The notes below the pieces were generated by a model. That model saw only the letters and a program-made list of their open reading frames with translations. It was not told where the DNA came from and did not search any database. 64,000 nt of DNA, from the NCBI RefSeq assembly GCF_002288925.2, contig NW_022098076.1, positions 69,190,631 to 69,254,630 on the forward strand, read 5' to 3'. How positions within the stretch are numbered: the first letter of the stretch is position 1; every line of letters starts with the position of its first letter. Shown here piece after piece: positions 13,145 to 25,888 of this stretch. A program made the translations under genes and the position numbers. The DNA is from Delphinapterus leucas. Its lineage: Eukaryota > Chordata > Mammalia > Artiodactyla > Monodontidae.

Positions 13145-13474
13145 TCTTTTTTTTTAAAATTTTTTAATTAATTTAATCTATTTATTTTTTTGGCTGCGTT
13201 GGGTATTCCTTGCTGCACGTGGGTTTTCTCTAGTTGTGGCGAGTGGGGACTACTCTTGGTTGCAGTGTGCGGGCTTCTTCTGTTGCGGAGCACGGGCTCT
13301 AGGGCGTGCGGGCTTCAGTAGTTGTGGCTTGTGGGCTCTAGAGCGCAGGCTCAGTAGTTGTGGCACATGGGCTTAGTTGCTCCTCAGCATGTGGGATCTT
13401 CCCGGACCAGGGCTCAAACCCGTGTCCCCGGCCTTGGCAGGCGAATTCTTAACCACTGCGCCACCAGGGAAGCC
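13145..13474 (-). mobile_element. Longer CHR-family SINE with target-site duplication
   Basis: A reverse-oriented copy about 330 bases long with extra TAGTTGTGGC-type repeats between tail and head, so a longer subfamily than the 210-base copies. 13-bp duplications (CAGTGTCATTATA) at 13132-13144 and 13475-13487 mark the insertion. Confidence 0.93.
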
Positions 13475-13677
13475 CAGTGTCATTATACCTTGCAATAAAA
13501 CAAGGATTATAATGGTTGTTCCTTAACTACAACTCAGGAATAATGTGATTGATCAAATGACAGCAGTAAGGTTTACTGCTGAGAGAAAAGTAAATTCAAT
13601 AAAGTGTTCTTTTGCTAACACACACAGAATTAAGGCATAATGTTTTGATAACAATTCTCAGAAAGAAACATGATTAC

Positions 13678-13885
13678 CGGGTGATGCAGTCTTCTGCCCG
13701 CTTCTCATTGTTCATCTTGTGATGCACCACAGCAGCCACTGCCAGGGGACCCCCATCCCCACAAAGGAAGGTGATGGAATGCTTGGTCAAACAGTTCAGA
13801 CTTTGCTTTACATAGTCATGTGCCTTCTGTAGGTAGGTAGGGTCCCCAAACACATCATAGAGGTGTAAGTAAAGCACAGCAATAC
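13678..13885 (-). CDS. LANCL1: LANCL1 third coding exon (residues 67-136)
   Basis: This 208-base exon encodes YLHLYDVFGDPTYLQ, SLNCLTK, ITFLCGDGGPLAVAA and KMNNEKRAEDCIT. These are two helical hairpins of the seven-fold LanC-like barrel, including the glycine-rich GDGGPLAVAAV turn typical of the family. The acceptor (TTGCTTTTCAG) and donor (CCCG|GTAATC) are good. The exon starts with the last two bases of Gly67 and ends with the first two bases of Arg136. The human exon reads almost the same; from memory the differences are conservative (for example VVHHKM where human has VLYHKM). Confidence 0.97.
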
Positions 13886-16389
13886 CTGAAAAGCAAAAAG
13901 AAAATCATGTACAGATGAGGAGAGAGCAGTTGACTGTATTATTCTGGTGTACTGTCTACTCAGCGGTGTTGATTTTTGATAAGCTATAACAAATACGTAA
14001 ATTACCTGGAAGTTCAGATGACCTTAGTCTAGACTCAGCTTTTTTACTAAGCAGCTCTAAGAACAGTAGGCAGACACTTCCTTGTTCTCAGTTTCCTCAT
14101 CATTACAACTCTAAATTAAAATAGGAACTCTAAGAACTCTAAACCCAAGTTTAATATTAATCCTTGTTGCACTCTTGGCTGTTGTGCTGATGTATTCTTT
14201 TTGATGGTTAAAATGATAGGTAATCAACCTTTGGTAAATAATCACCTATTTATTTTACAAATAATAATTTATGTAATTAATAATAAACAAGAAATGTTTG
14301 TTCTTACGAGCTAAAGAAATTCAAAGACTAGGGAATGAAAAACTAGATTTTTCTTTATATAGAAGATCATTTTTTGCATGAGAAGACAGGTAGAGTAACC
14401 AAATCCTCTATCCCAGTATTGTTCCAGGCAGGGGATTATAAGAAAACTATTAAGTTATTTGAGATCTAAGAAAATATATTCAGTTTCCCAGTTTTTTTTT
14501 TTCACTGTCAAGGACCCAGCCACTTGAGGAACTATACTAACTAGAAAAGCTGCCAATGCCTTTTGCTTTGGGCTTTACTTGATTTGCTTCTTATCCTACT
14601 CTTGAAGCCTGCTATGTGTAATTGAGGCCTTGTCTGCATGTCCTCATTCCAAATGCCTGCCACAGTAGATAGAGCCTTTCTTCTGAAGCTGACTAGTCTC
14701 AGGGCAGACTCAAGGATGTGGGGTAGGGAGCCTGCCTTCCTGCAACATTTCCAGAAACTCATTTCTCCCCTTAAAGTACATTTTCCATCTCATTTACCAG
14801 TTTTAGAAGACACTGAACCTCTGTCTAAATCTAAATTCACAGAGCCAATCTCTTTATGGATTTCAATGCAGTAAAAATGCAGTTTGCAAAATTACTTTTC
14901 ACTGTACTGAGGACAATTTTAAATTTAGATAGTTTTCTTATCTTGCATGGGTAATTTCCAAAGCTTTGTGCTATAGACAATTCAATTTCACATGTATATT
15001 AAGGCCAAATTTTCATTTTCTGCCAAAGTTAATAACCTTGTCTATTCTTTCAAAGTGACTTGGTGTTAGTAATTCTACAAGCTGCTGATCAGATGTACCA
15101 ATACTTAAGCTTTGTAGACATAAGTGTACAAAACCTGTACGTGGGTAAGAAAAAAAATTCTGCTTTTCACAAATGATCAATGTCAAGAGATTCTTCTAGA
15201 ATTAGGTCCTTAATAGGCTTCATCTCCATCCATACCAGGCTTCTGCAGGCAGTCCGTTTAAATTGTTACCCTTTCATTTTGCCCTCCTGCTCCCATCACT
15301 GCCTGTACTCCCCTAGTTAAGTTATGTAGGCACCGAGGCCAGATAATGACATGACTGAGATCTGAGAAAATAAAAAGTGATTAAATACAAGCCCAATGAT
15401 GGTTTTCCTTTTCAGACCTTTGTCTCTTATTATCAACAATTCCTCTTGGCCTAAACATTTAACAAACAAAACCCATTAAGGTGTGCAATTTTAAGGTCTG
15501 ATGAATTTTCTCATGAAAGCAGGTAATCAGTTCTCAAGTCTCACAATATTTCATTTAGATGAAATTTTTTTTTTTCTTTTTGATCAGCAGAGAATTAGCT
15601 TTCCATCACCTCAGGTTCTATTTCTCTCTGTCTTTTCATTCTGGGCCTCTGTGTCTGCATATTTTGATGAAGCAATCTTCTGTAGGTTGTAGTTTACAGT
15701 GCCTACCTTCTTCCCTGCTACAAGACACTAAAGGATGAAAAGGGTTTCAAGTGAGGAGTGCTGCTGCCAATCAGAAAAATCCTCCTGGACAACCTATTAC
15801 AAATCAGTCTAGGTCAGGAAAATAAGACAAAATGCCTAAGTCAAAGACATTTAATGCCTCATCAATATTTTATACCCCAGGTGGCCTAATTTAGTAACAG
15901 AAAAAATGGGGGAATTGCCTGTGACCAAATATCTTGAACTTGATTATTATGATCTTCTAAGCTTTGACAATATTCACGCATATAACAACACCTTTGCCTA
16001 AATACTGAAGGCTGAGCGATAATTGGCAAGGTGGGAAATAAAAACACAACTTCAAGGGCTCTGCAGGGTAAACTCATGCAGTCCTTATGTGTACCCACAA
16101 CCGTGGCCTCAGTCCATGCTTTTAAAAACTCTTTTCAAAATGTAATTTTTCTCAAAATAAATTTGTTCTTCATGGAAGAAGTCAAACAGTACTATAAGGC
16201 TTAATATGCATTTGCAGTCTCCTGCCCCAGTCTATTCCCGTCTCCCAGAAGCAATCACTTTCAATCATTTTATCTATTTCCTCTAATATCTGCCTCCATA
16301 TTTCTAATAATATGCTATGTACTTTCTCTTGATTTTTCTTTATCAGTTATTTTTGATTCACATCCCACTCTGGAAGATAAGGATTTAGC

Positions 16390-16860
16390 TCTTATAATAG
16401 ACACTGCTAAGTGGTCCCCCCAAATCTCCCTCCCTCTTCTCTAAACAATACTGCCCTGGATTTCAGCTAGGCACATGGCGGCCCAGAACAGTCTCCTTTG
16501 CAGATGGGTATGGCCATGTGCATGGATAAGTTCTGACCAATAAGACACAGTGGGAATAATGGGGGTAAATTCAGAAAATGTTCTTGAAGGGAGGGGACCT
16601 GCCATTTCTTCCTTCCTGGCTGGAATGCAGATGTGATGGTGTAGCTGGGGCAGCCATTTTAGACCATGATGTGGCAGCTCTGTGATGAGGATGGTAAAGC
16701 ATCAAGATCAAAGAAGCTTAGAACCCGAAGGACTGTGAAGCTGCCACACACTGATTGCCTTACACAAGACAGAAATTCTGTTGTGTTAAAGCCACTGTTA
16801 TTTTAGGTGCATTCCCCTTATGCTAGTAAGCCTACTCCTAAAGAATACAGCTCTCTTCAA
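16390..16860 (+). mobile_element. MLT1-like (ERVL-MaLR) LTR
   Basis: Recognised from blocks such as GCCATTTTAGACCATGA, AAAGAAGCTTAGAACCC and the 3' end TTGTGTTAAAGCCACTGTTATTTT, which is typical of MLT1 LTRs. It is diverged, and the boundaries are approximate. Confidence 0.65.
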
Positions 16861-18249
16861 AGCTGGGGAGGTAGGCTGTGAAGGTAGACCACATAGGGTC
16901 TTGTAAACCAGCTCAGGATTATGGGTTTTATTTGAAAAGCACCATTCAAGAGCATAATTAAATTTGTGTTTTTAAAAGTTCACCGTAATTGAACTGTAGG
17001 GTTTGAAAAGAGTATATGGCACAGTGGATGCAGGAGGAGCAATTTCAGGAGGATAGTTCAGGAGCACAAGCGAGAGACAAGAGTAGCTGCAGCAGAGATG
17101 ACGTGAGACTGAACTGGAAAGATACTTGTCTTGGAAGGTAAAAGTCAACAGAACCTGGTGGGGAACGACTGAGAGGGAAATATCAAGATGACTCCCAGAT
17201 GCCTAACTTCAACAGCTAGATGGGCAATGGTGCCATCCTCTGAGATGGCAAACACCTCTAGGGGAGGGCCAGGTTTGGGAGGGAAGATTACAGTTGTATC
17301 CATTCGTAAACTCATCTCCAAATACGATTCCAGTCCCTAAAGGACATTTAATATAATGAGAAAGAATGTTTCTTACTGGCTTCTAGGATAACAACCATCA
17401 AAACTGGTCATGAGGCTCAATACAGGATGATGAACGGAGTTTAAACTTTTTAATGTTTTTTTTCTTTAATCACAGAATATGTTACTTAATCAAGAATATT
17501 CTTGGGCTTAAATTTGAGCAGCAGATAAAATGTCCTTCTATACTGTTTGCTAAGCAAAAGGTAGACTAATCAAGATTTGCTTCCTTCTTCTACCCCTTTC
17601 ACCTCTTTTTCTAGACCAGAAAAGATTGAAATGAGATTTAAAATTGATTGAATTTAATTGTAAAAATATACTCCAAATTGTTTTAGACTTCAGAATTATT
17701 TTGTTAAAAAAATGGAAGACCACCCTACCTTTTATGAATCTGGATGAAGTTTGACATTTTCATTGATATAAAATTTAAGTTAAATATTCTTCTATTTTTT
17801 AGCTGGTCCACTCCATGATAATGACTGTCACCAAGCCATGAAAACCCATGCTTTTGGTCTTAATTTTACTATCTTGTTAGATTTGTTCATATATATGACT
17901 TAAACATTCTGATATATTTAAAAAAGGAAATAATCCACCTGAAGAGAGATATGCTGAGAAATCAGTAAAGCAAAATCGAATCCATTATTTTCCCATTAAT
18001 TCTCAAGTCATTAAAGGTGACTTTACAATAAATATTTGGGATAATATCCTAATTCTGTTAAGTAATGAGTACTTTCCTTCAGGAACAAGAGATTATTCCT
18101 ACTCTGGATGATGTCTTACTTTATTTCCCAGAGGGTATAGGAAAGTTGTTATAGGGATATCATCTCTATTTTACATGCAAAAGACAAATTTAAGTAATAT
18201 CAGTAAAGTACCATTTAGAATTAAGCATGTGAAGTCAGTAATTGTTTTA

Positions 18250-18359
18250 GAAATGGTATGTTAATTCCGTAGTTATTCACGGCCTTGGAAGCTGACTTGG
18301 TGGAGAAATGGTATGTTAATTCCGTAGTTATTCACAGCCTTGGAAGCTGACTTGGTGGA
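18250..18359 (+). repeat. 55-bp direct tandem duplication
   Basis: Two head-to-tail units of 55 bases (18250-18304 and 18305-18359) that differ at one base (CACGGCC versus CACAGCC). Confidence 0.97.
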
Positions 18360-18815
18360 GAAGGAACAGACAAGTGGGCAGAGTATCCGCTCTATCCCAG
18401 GGGAAAAAAAACACCATCAGGAAGTAGTTATGGGTGGGGTGTGGACCGAAAGGGGAGCTTCATTTGTGGGAAGCCCGAAATGGAGCAACTGCAGAGAGTA
18501 CTCCCAGCACGTGGAATTATCTGAGCAAATCCACGTGGACAAGAAGACTAGAGGATGACCTGGTTAGGCTGGACTCCTTGGGGGTTCAAATTATTAAAAA
18601 CTAGACATAGAAATTTAGATCTGATGTTAATTAACTGTCAGTTTATGTAGAGGAGCATTCAAAAACAGCATCTTTCAAAGATAAATTTGGCTACATGTGT
18701 TAGTCCAGGTCCTCTAGGATGGGACTGAATATACAGGACTTTATTAGAGACATATATAACATGAAGAGTACTGCAGGGCACCATACCAGCAATTGCATGC
18801 TTTGGCTTGGAAGTG

Positions 18816-18865
18816 ACCTCTTTTGGTCCAGGGGTTCCACCCGGAGCCCCTGGACCAGAAGAGGT
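18816..18865. repeat. Near-perfect inverted repeat, 23-bp arms, 4-base loop
   Basis: ACCTCTTTTGGTCCAGGGG and GCCCCTGGACCAGAAGAGGT lie around a 4-base centre (18839-18842). 21 of 23 positions pair, and the other two would be G-U in a plus-strand RNA. Confidence 0.95.
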
Positions 18866-19269
18866 GCCCTCATCTAACTACAATGAAGTTGAGAGGTCTT
18901 GTCCTCCCGGGACCCCAGAAGGAGAGGGACAACCCGATATGGACGAGCACTAGAAGTGTCTAACACGGGGCCTGGCAGGGAGGTGGCAGAAAGAGGGAGC
19001 CAAACCTTGGACAGGTCAGGTTTGAGATGTTCATTAGACATCCAAGTGAAGATGTCAAGTAGGCAGCTGGATATATGAGTCCGAGTTCGGGGAAGAGAGG
19101 CTGGACAAATGTCCTCCAAAAAATAAGAAAAGAACCTACTTATCTCCTGTGATCTCAGAGGCTGGTAGAAACCCAGATATCTATTACTTTGACCATGTAA
19201 CTCCTGGAGCCTGTTTGGTTGCTCAGAACTGCAGTGTCCAGTGTGACAGATTCTAACCATAAGTATCTA

Positions 19270-19440
19270 TAGAAACTTAAGTTAGTTAAAGGTAAACAGA
19301 TTTAAAATTCAGTTTCTCAGTCATACTAGCCACATTTCAAATGCTTGATAGCCACATGTGGCTAGTGGCTGCTGTATGGACAGCAAAGAAACTATCCATC
19401 ACAGCAGAATGGTCTAAGGACAGCACTGTTTTGAACACCA
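19270..19440 (+). mobile_element. hAT-Charlie-type relic
   Basis: AATGCTTGATAGCCACATGT followed by GGCTAGTGGCTGCTGTATGG is the palindrome-bearing core of a common hAT-Charlie MER element. Boundaries are approximate. Confidence 0.5.
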
Positions 19441-20879
19441 GGGACAGATGTCATTCTTTACAAGAAGTTCAGGATGTCTGGCACTGCCTCACAGCTCATC
19501 CTATGAATCTCTTGGTTTTGAAATGTTGAAAACTAATTTACTTGAAAGACAAAAACAAATAAAACTTTGCTGTAACAGGAATATGTCCTGGCTTTCAGCA
19601 TGGAAGCTCTGAACCACATTTTTTCTATTCTGTTTCCTTCTGTAGCTACAACTCTGGGAAGGGAGGGTAAATTGTTTAGGGACACTTCTAACTCTGCAGT
19701 TTCCTTACTCAGCTACTTATCCCCAGTAGTACTATAAATATAGCCAGCTGTTGAGAAGTAATTAATACTAAGCCTTTGGATTTCTGAGGGATCATTAGTC
19801 CTATTCATCTTGACCAATCAAGACCTCGATGCATCTCAAATGTCTATGGAGATGATACAAATCTCCACAGATGTATGAAGCTCTCAAAGCACTTCTCTGT
19901 AATTCTGCATTTTAGAGATTATTCCTTAACATTATTCACTTATTTTACCACCAGCCTACACCGATGTAAAAACCTTTGGTACTTCAGATCTACAAGTTAT
20001 TTCCTTGTAGGTTAGGTGCTTTTGAAGACTCTCTTCATGTACTCTGGTGGGAAAAAATCATGTTCAGATTACGGGTACTGCTGGAGCCACTAGAGATGTT
20101 CAGCTAATGCCCAAGAATGGGTCTTAATAGTTTTGAGTGATACGGAGACAAGAACTTCCTAAAGGCGGGGGCATGGGTTGTTCCAACCTAAGTTTCAAAT
20201 AAACTGTTCCCTAGTTGAAACTTTAAAGGCTCATCAATTAATTTTTTTTTCCTTTCAGATTAATGGAAATATAAAAAATGAAAGTTTTCTCTGATTAACC
20301 CCATACAGCATGATCACCTGCTTTTTAAGCAGGTTGGTACTTTCTAATGTGCTGTTCTGTAACTGTCTAAATTTTGTTTGTGTTTTGAGTGTGTGTGTTG
20401 AGTGTGTTTCCATTTCTTCAACTAAATGACAGGGTCTTCAGGGCAGGATTCCCATTCCTAGTCACTGTAGTTACTCTCCACAAAGCCTGGATGTAAACAC
20501 TACGCCGACTAGTGCATCCAGTCAGTCTTCAGATTAAAGCCGGGCACAGTGCTGGCTTTCCAAATACTCCAGTACTTTTAATACAGGTAACACGGGGAGG
20601 AAACTAGTTGTGACTCCACACCCTTAATTTAATAATATTGGCCCAAAGAAGTGGAAATGTAAATTAAGAAAGGCAAATGAGCACTCTGAAGATGTGTCTT
20701 CTTTTCTCTGTTATCTATTTCCAGAGCTAAATAGGAAAATAGATGAAAATTTAAAAAAAGGAGATATATACTTTCCTCCTTTCTTCCCTCAGTGCCCAGC
20801 AGTGTACTGCTTTGTAACTGTCAAATTAGGAAGAGCTCCTCGTCTTTTATTCAGACTACCATAATAGGTGATAACTCCT

Positions 20880-21110
20880 TCAGCATAGTAGTCATTAAGA
20901 AGCACGGGTTCAGGAATCACTGCCTGGGATTGAAGCCTAGCTCTGCCACTTCCCAGCTGTGAGATCGTGCCCCACTTACTAAACCTTTCTGTGCCTGAGC
21001 ATCTTTACTTATAAAATGAAAATAGCAGTAGCTACTCCACAGTTACTGTAAATCATTCTGATCAGTACAATAGTCCCTAGCACATAGTAACTACTCAATA
21101 AATGTCCAAA
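20880..21110 (+). mobile_element. MIR SINE
   Basis: GAAGCCTAGCTCTGCCACTT, CTGTGAGATCGTGCC and TAAAATGAAAATAGCAGTAG follow the MIR plan, ending with CTACTCAATAAATG. Confidence 0.85.
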
Positions 21111-21694
21111 CCCCATTAGACTGTGAATCTCCATGAGTGTTGAATGAGTCACTTTGTCTCATCACTGATGCCTGATCTAAAGGGACAGAAAGTACAGAGG
21201 GAACCATATTCTTCCTCTTCCCATTTCCTGCCTCTCTCCTCCCTCACTGGCTCCTCAGACTGGGGAGAATTAGCAAAGTGTTCCCTATATATGTACCATG
21301 CTGAGCTTTCTGGGAGTCTTCCCACATCACGTGCTCTCTCTTCTCAATCATGTTTCTCATGTCATAATCCATTCTTTGGCTGTCCAGATGTTCTTTGAGT
21401 CTAGGGAGGTAAATTCAAATCGGGCGCAAGAAGGAAGCCCACTTTATGTCCAGGTCTAAACAGTATGCTCTTTATTCAGCTTTACCAGATGTAAAGTGAA
21501 TATTACGAGCCCTGTCTCATTTCTGAGTTGATGCTCGATTGCATCAGAGGTTGAAGGGAAAGAGATGTGACTGACTCTTTTACATCCTAAAAGACATGAA
21601 ATGAGTTGGATTCCCACCCTTTCCCCATTCCACCTAGTTATGTTTGTTATTGTTTTTAGTTTGCTTAGATGGTAGCTAGAGTAGTAACAGGAGG

Positions 21695-21830
21695 CTACTC
21701 TCCATTCATTCATTCATTTGTTCATTCAACAAATATTTATTAAGCACCAACTATGGACCTGGCATTGTATTAACTGCTGAAGTTAATGGAATGAAAATGA
21801 CAAGACGGGCCTCAGCCTCCTGGTGCTGTC
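21695..21830 (-). mobile_element. L2 LINE 3' end
   Basis: ATTCATTCATTTGTTCATTC followed by AACAAATATTTATTAAGCAC is the reverse complement of the L2 3' end. Confidence 0.75.
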
Positions 21831-23879
21831 CGTAAAAATCAAATGCTTAGATGTCTTCTTTCTTTACCTCTTCCTACTTCTTCTGATCTGTCTACAAACA
21901 TTCTCATCCTGCTCTGTGCTTCACCCAAGCACACTGGTGATATCGAAACCCTCCAGCTGTTTCAAGCTTGTGTCTCAGCCATTTAAGATTACTGACAGCA
22001 CAGTGATATCAGCACCATATAAAGTGCAGGCACAAAGAAAGCAGGCGACATTCTTGGTGCATTCATCTGTCTAGCAGTCACTGTGAAGAGCTCTAATAGA
22101 CCCGGTGTAGATCCATGCCACTGATGGCCTTCTGTTTGTCCTAACAGTTTAGTGCTTCTCATAAAGGTGAAGGACACTTGGTCAGGGCTCAAATTAGACA
22201 ATGAAATGCTGGCTCTGATGAAGAGCTACTTATAAGAATATCAGATTGCAAAGAAAAGACACCTGGCCAGTGCAGTTCCTTTCAAACAAGTCTGGTATCT
22301 GCAGAAACTAAGACCCACATGCTAAAGCTGTAGCTCAGAGGCTATACATTTGGCAGATCAGAGGAACAGCATCTTGAAACACTTTAATAACTTGCATTTA
22401 GAGCGTGAGTTAATATTACTCTAGGGATTATGCTGCATATCCTCTTATTTAAAATGTTATCTAATACTTGAAAAGAGGAAATGTATGCCAATCTTAGCCT
22501 CATTAACTTTGTGAGTTGGTTATAGAAGATTGGGTCATGTCTTCTAGAACTAAAGCCCCTAGAGTCCTGTGTATATTTTTTAAGTGTGAGCTGATCATCA
22601 TTTCTCTTGGGAATTATCATAGTTAAGAGTGGGAAAAAATGCAATTAAATGAGGGCTAGCACTTTCCCTCATTCTCTCTTAAAGATACTAGTGAGATCAG
22701 CCATCCCTTGGGTTTACTTAACTTTCCTACTTTGTTATCTGTGAGGGAAGCGATCTTTCCTACTAAATGCTTACTTCAAACACGAGAATACTTCATCTGC
22801 TCGTTTAATCCTTTATAACAGCAATTCCTCAACAGTGTTTCATGTTTTCCATTTTATAAAGCACTTTAAAATCTTCTCCACCCTAGAACAGATATACTTC
22901 AAACAAAACCCAGGTGGCAGGGGGCGTCATGCTCTCTGGTGAGTCCCCAGAGATCCCTGGACACCACCTACCATCACTTAATAGCTGGCCTTTAGATTTG
23001 ATCTTAAGGGGCTTGCATGCCTGCTATTTTTCTACACTGTCTGCTATATGCACAGGCATAAAGAAGCAAATGGCTTCCCTTAGCCCCCAAACTGGGATCA
23101 CGCAGCAAAGAATTCTTGAAAATCTACCAAGATAGGATTAAGGCTAAAAAAGAACAACTCAATGCTTACTGCTGGTGTATGTCATACATCAATACCATGA
23201 TGCACTGCACTTCAGTGTATTAAATTTTATAAAGGAGGACTTCGGTGAAAAGAACTGAGGCTGTTTATTTCAAATATCGCTTATAAACAGTTGCAAGAGC
23301 TACTGATTGCTTTCAGACTAGGGGTAATATTTTACTCAAGAGGATCCTCAACATGCCTTTTCAAATACAAGCGATTATGAGGAAAAGCTTCTGTTTTGGC
23401 CGAGTTAATTTTCTATCCTGAAACCACACTGAATATATTAAATCAGGATTAGGAAGGGGAAAAACACATTCTATGGAACAATGCTGGAGATTACACTTTT
23501 CTAGCTGCCAATGCCCATAAATCTTTCTAGGGTTTCCTCTATGTCCAGTTCCAAACAACTTTTTCCTGTAGACATTTTAATAGTAATTACTGTTGCCTGT
23601 CTAACAAGCTATGTTTCCCTCTAGCTTTCCAAATCCCTGTCATGTTTGAGCAGGGCTTATTCTAATATTTTTTCCTAAAACACTTAAAATTGACTAGTCA
23701 TTAGCCATTTCTAAAAAGTTTGTATATCATGAGCATCATCATGTAGGTATCACTCAAATTATTCCATCTTACAGCTTATGTGTAGATCTTCGTCACTTAC
23801 AAAATGCATGGAGTAAACCATAATGTAGGAGTGGAAAGTAACACACATACACACACACACACTCACACTCTCATGGGGT

Positions 23880-24100
23880 AAAGAGCAGGGCTCTAAAGCC
23901 AGGCTTGCTGCCTTGAATCTTATCTTTGGCACTTACTAGCTGTGTAACCTTGAGCAAGGTACTCAGCTTCACTTTACTTCAGACGTCTCATCTGTGAAAT
24001 CAGGATGTGAACAGTATCCACACCACAGAGTTGTTTTGAGATTTAGATGTGTTATTTAATGCAAAGCACTTACATCAGTGCCTGGCATTAACATTAATTA
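23880..24100 (+). mobile_element. MIR SINE
   Basis: GGCACTTACTAGCTGTGTAA then CCTTGAGCAAGGTACTCAGC then CATCTGTGAAATCAGGATG is typical of MIR. A CA microsatellite (about 23845-23868) lies just before it. Confidence 0.85.
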
Positions 24101-25498
24101 CTGGCATACATGCACACACCCCCTGGCTCCCATCATTCAAATGTCAATCCTATTAACGTTTTATTAACAAGAATCATGTTTTAATCTTTACTCCTGTCTT
24201 TCCACAGTCAAATGATGACAACACTGCATACTGATGATCCCCATTCCTTTAGGAACCAAAATTCATTCAATCAATGTATTTTATTATTAAAGTATTGAAT
24301 TCTTGTTTTTTCAACATTAATGTATAGTAATAATTTGTTAACTCTCAGTTACTAACTGAAAAATTGATTATTCATGACACTTCATTCCTGAATAAGTAAC
24401 AAAGAGGATTTATGGTAATAACTGCTTCATTTGCCAATACGAGACAGCTGTGGGGTTTTAAAAATTCTTCCCTCCTTTCTTTCCTAAGGGTCTCAAGGCA
24501 TTTTACCTCTCTGCTGTGAATAAAGGTAAAAGCCAAGAATACAGCTTATAAAACTGCACTATGACAACCCACATGTATAAATAGATATGCAGGCTTTGGA
24601 GAAGATGATGTCTGCATCCTATTAAAAGCTTATGTGAACCACTCTCATCACTCTGTTATATCCTCTGGTTCATTTAAAAATAAAAGCCAACATTATTTCA
24701 GCTGTAAAATAGTTTGTGAAATGAATGTTAATTTTCTAAAGCAATGATTTGCTTCTTTTAAATTTCAACTTAAACTTGTATGTATCACCCTTACCAATAA
24801 AGCATTATATTGTTTTCTAAAGCACATACAACACACAAAGGTGCTCTAGCACACATTCCAATAAGGACCCTGTCACTAATTATCTCAATTTTTTATGGAA
24901 AACAAACAAACAGAATATGGGAAAAAATGACATGAGTCCAGTTTTTCAGTTTGAAGTACATATGTAACATTAAAAACATCTGGGTGCTTCCTCTCTTCAG
25001 TAAAACTCTTTCAAGATCAAGTGAGTAACTGAGAAAAATCTAGGCATAGCATGAATGAGGTATGATGTAGTTGGGCAGCCTAGCTGTGTAGTTTTCTTTA
25101 GAGTCATAAACTGGAAACACAGATGCATTATTATGGGGTGTACTATGGATTGATAAATGTTTCAAACGCATTAAGGACTTTGAACTACAATCCTGCAGCC
25201 TGTGGAACAAAAAACACATTCACAGAAACATAGACAAGATGACAAGGCAGGGGGCTGTGTACCAGATGAAGGAACAAGATAAAACCCCAGAAAAACAACT
25301 AAATGACGTGGAGACAGGCAACGTTCCAGAAAAAGAATTCAGAATAATGATAGTGAAGATGATCTAGGACCTCAGAAAAAGAGTGGAGGCAAAGATTGAG
25401 AAGATGCAAGAAATGTGTAACAAAGACCAAGAAGAATTAAAGAACAAACAAACAGAGATGAACAATACAATAACTGAAATGAAAAATACACTAGAAGG

Positions 25499-25888
25499 GG
25501 GCTTCCCTGGTGGCTCAGTGGTTGAGAGTCCACCTGCCGATGCAGGGGACACGGGTTCGTGCCCTGGTCCGGGAAGATCCCACATGCCGCGGAGCAGCTG
25601 GGCCCGTGAGCCATGGCTGCTGAGCCTGCGCGTCCGGAGCCTGTGCTCCGCAACGGGAGAGGCCACAACAGTGAGAGGCCCGCNNNNNNNNNNNNNNNNN
25701 NNNNNNNNNNNNNNNNNNNNNNNNNNNNNNNNNNNNNNNNNNNNNNNNNNNNNNNNNNNNNNNNNNNNNNNNNNNNNNNNNNNGCTGGGCCTGTGAGCCA
25801 TGGCTGCTGAGCCTGCGCGTCCGGAGCCTGTGCTCCGCAACGGGAGAGGCCACAACAGTGAGAGGCCCGCGTACTGAAAAAAAAAAAA
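25499..25888 (+). mobile_element. CHR SINE inside L1 ORF1, interrupted by an assembly gap
   Basis: A forward CHR SINE head (GGGCTTCCCTGGTGGCTCAG) starts at 25499 and a poly-A ends at 25888. The body is broken by 100 Ns, and the 87 bases on each side of the gap are the same segment. A normal copy is about 210 bases, so the 390-base length is probably inflated by misassembly. Confidence 0.9.
25684..25783. other. Assembly gap of exactly 100 N
   Basis: Exactly 100 N, the usual placeholder for a gap of unknown size. It lies inside a high-copy SINE, which explains why the assembler stopped here. Confidence 0.99.

Larger units (their letters stand above)
4971..13677 (-). other. LANCL1 intron between third and fourth coding exons
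   Basis: An 8.7-kb intron. It starts with an AT-rich low-complexity stretch (about 5048-5190). It then holds a CHR SINE (6209-6418), a GT microsatellite (7661-7694), a CTCF-like motif (8897-8910), two L1 3' ends (about 9108-9690 and 11650-12705) and a long CHR SINE (13145-13474). The remaining blocks, including 6420-7660, 7695-8890 and 9700-11640, show no recognisable gene or repeat beyond short CA and A-rich runs. Confidence 0.8.

Noticed and set aside
22914..22930. CTCF-like GGCAGGGGGCGTC
   Set aside because: Only about 11 of 15 core positions fit, which is too weak to list as a site.
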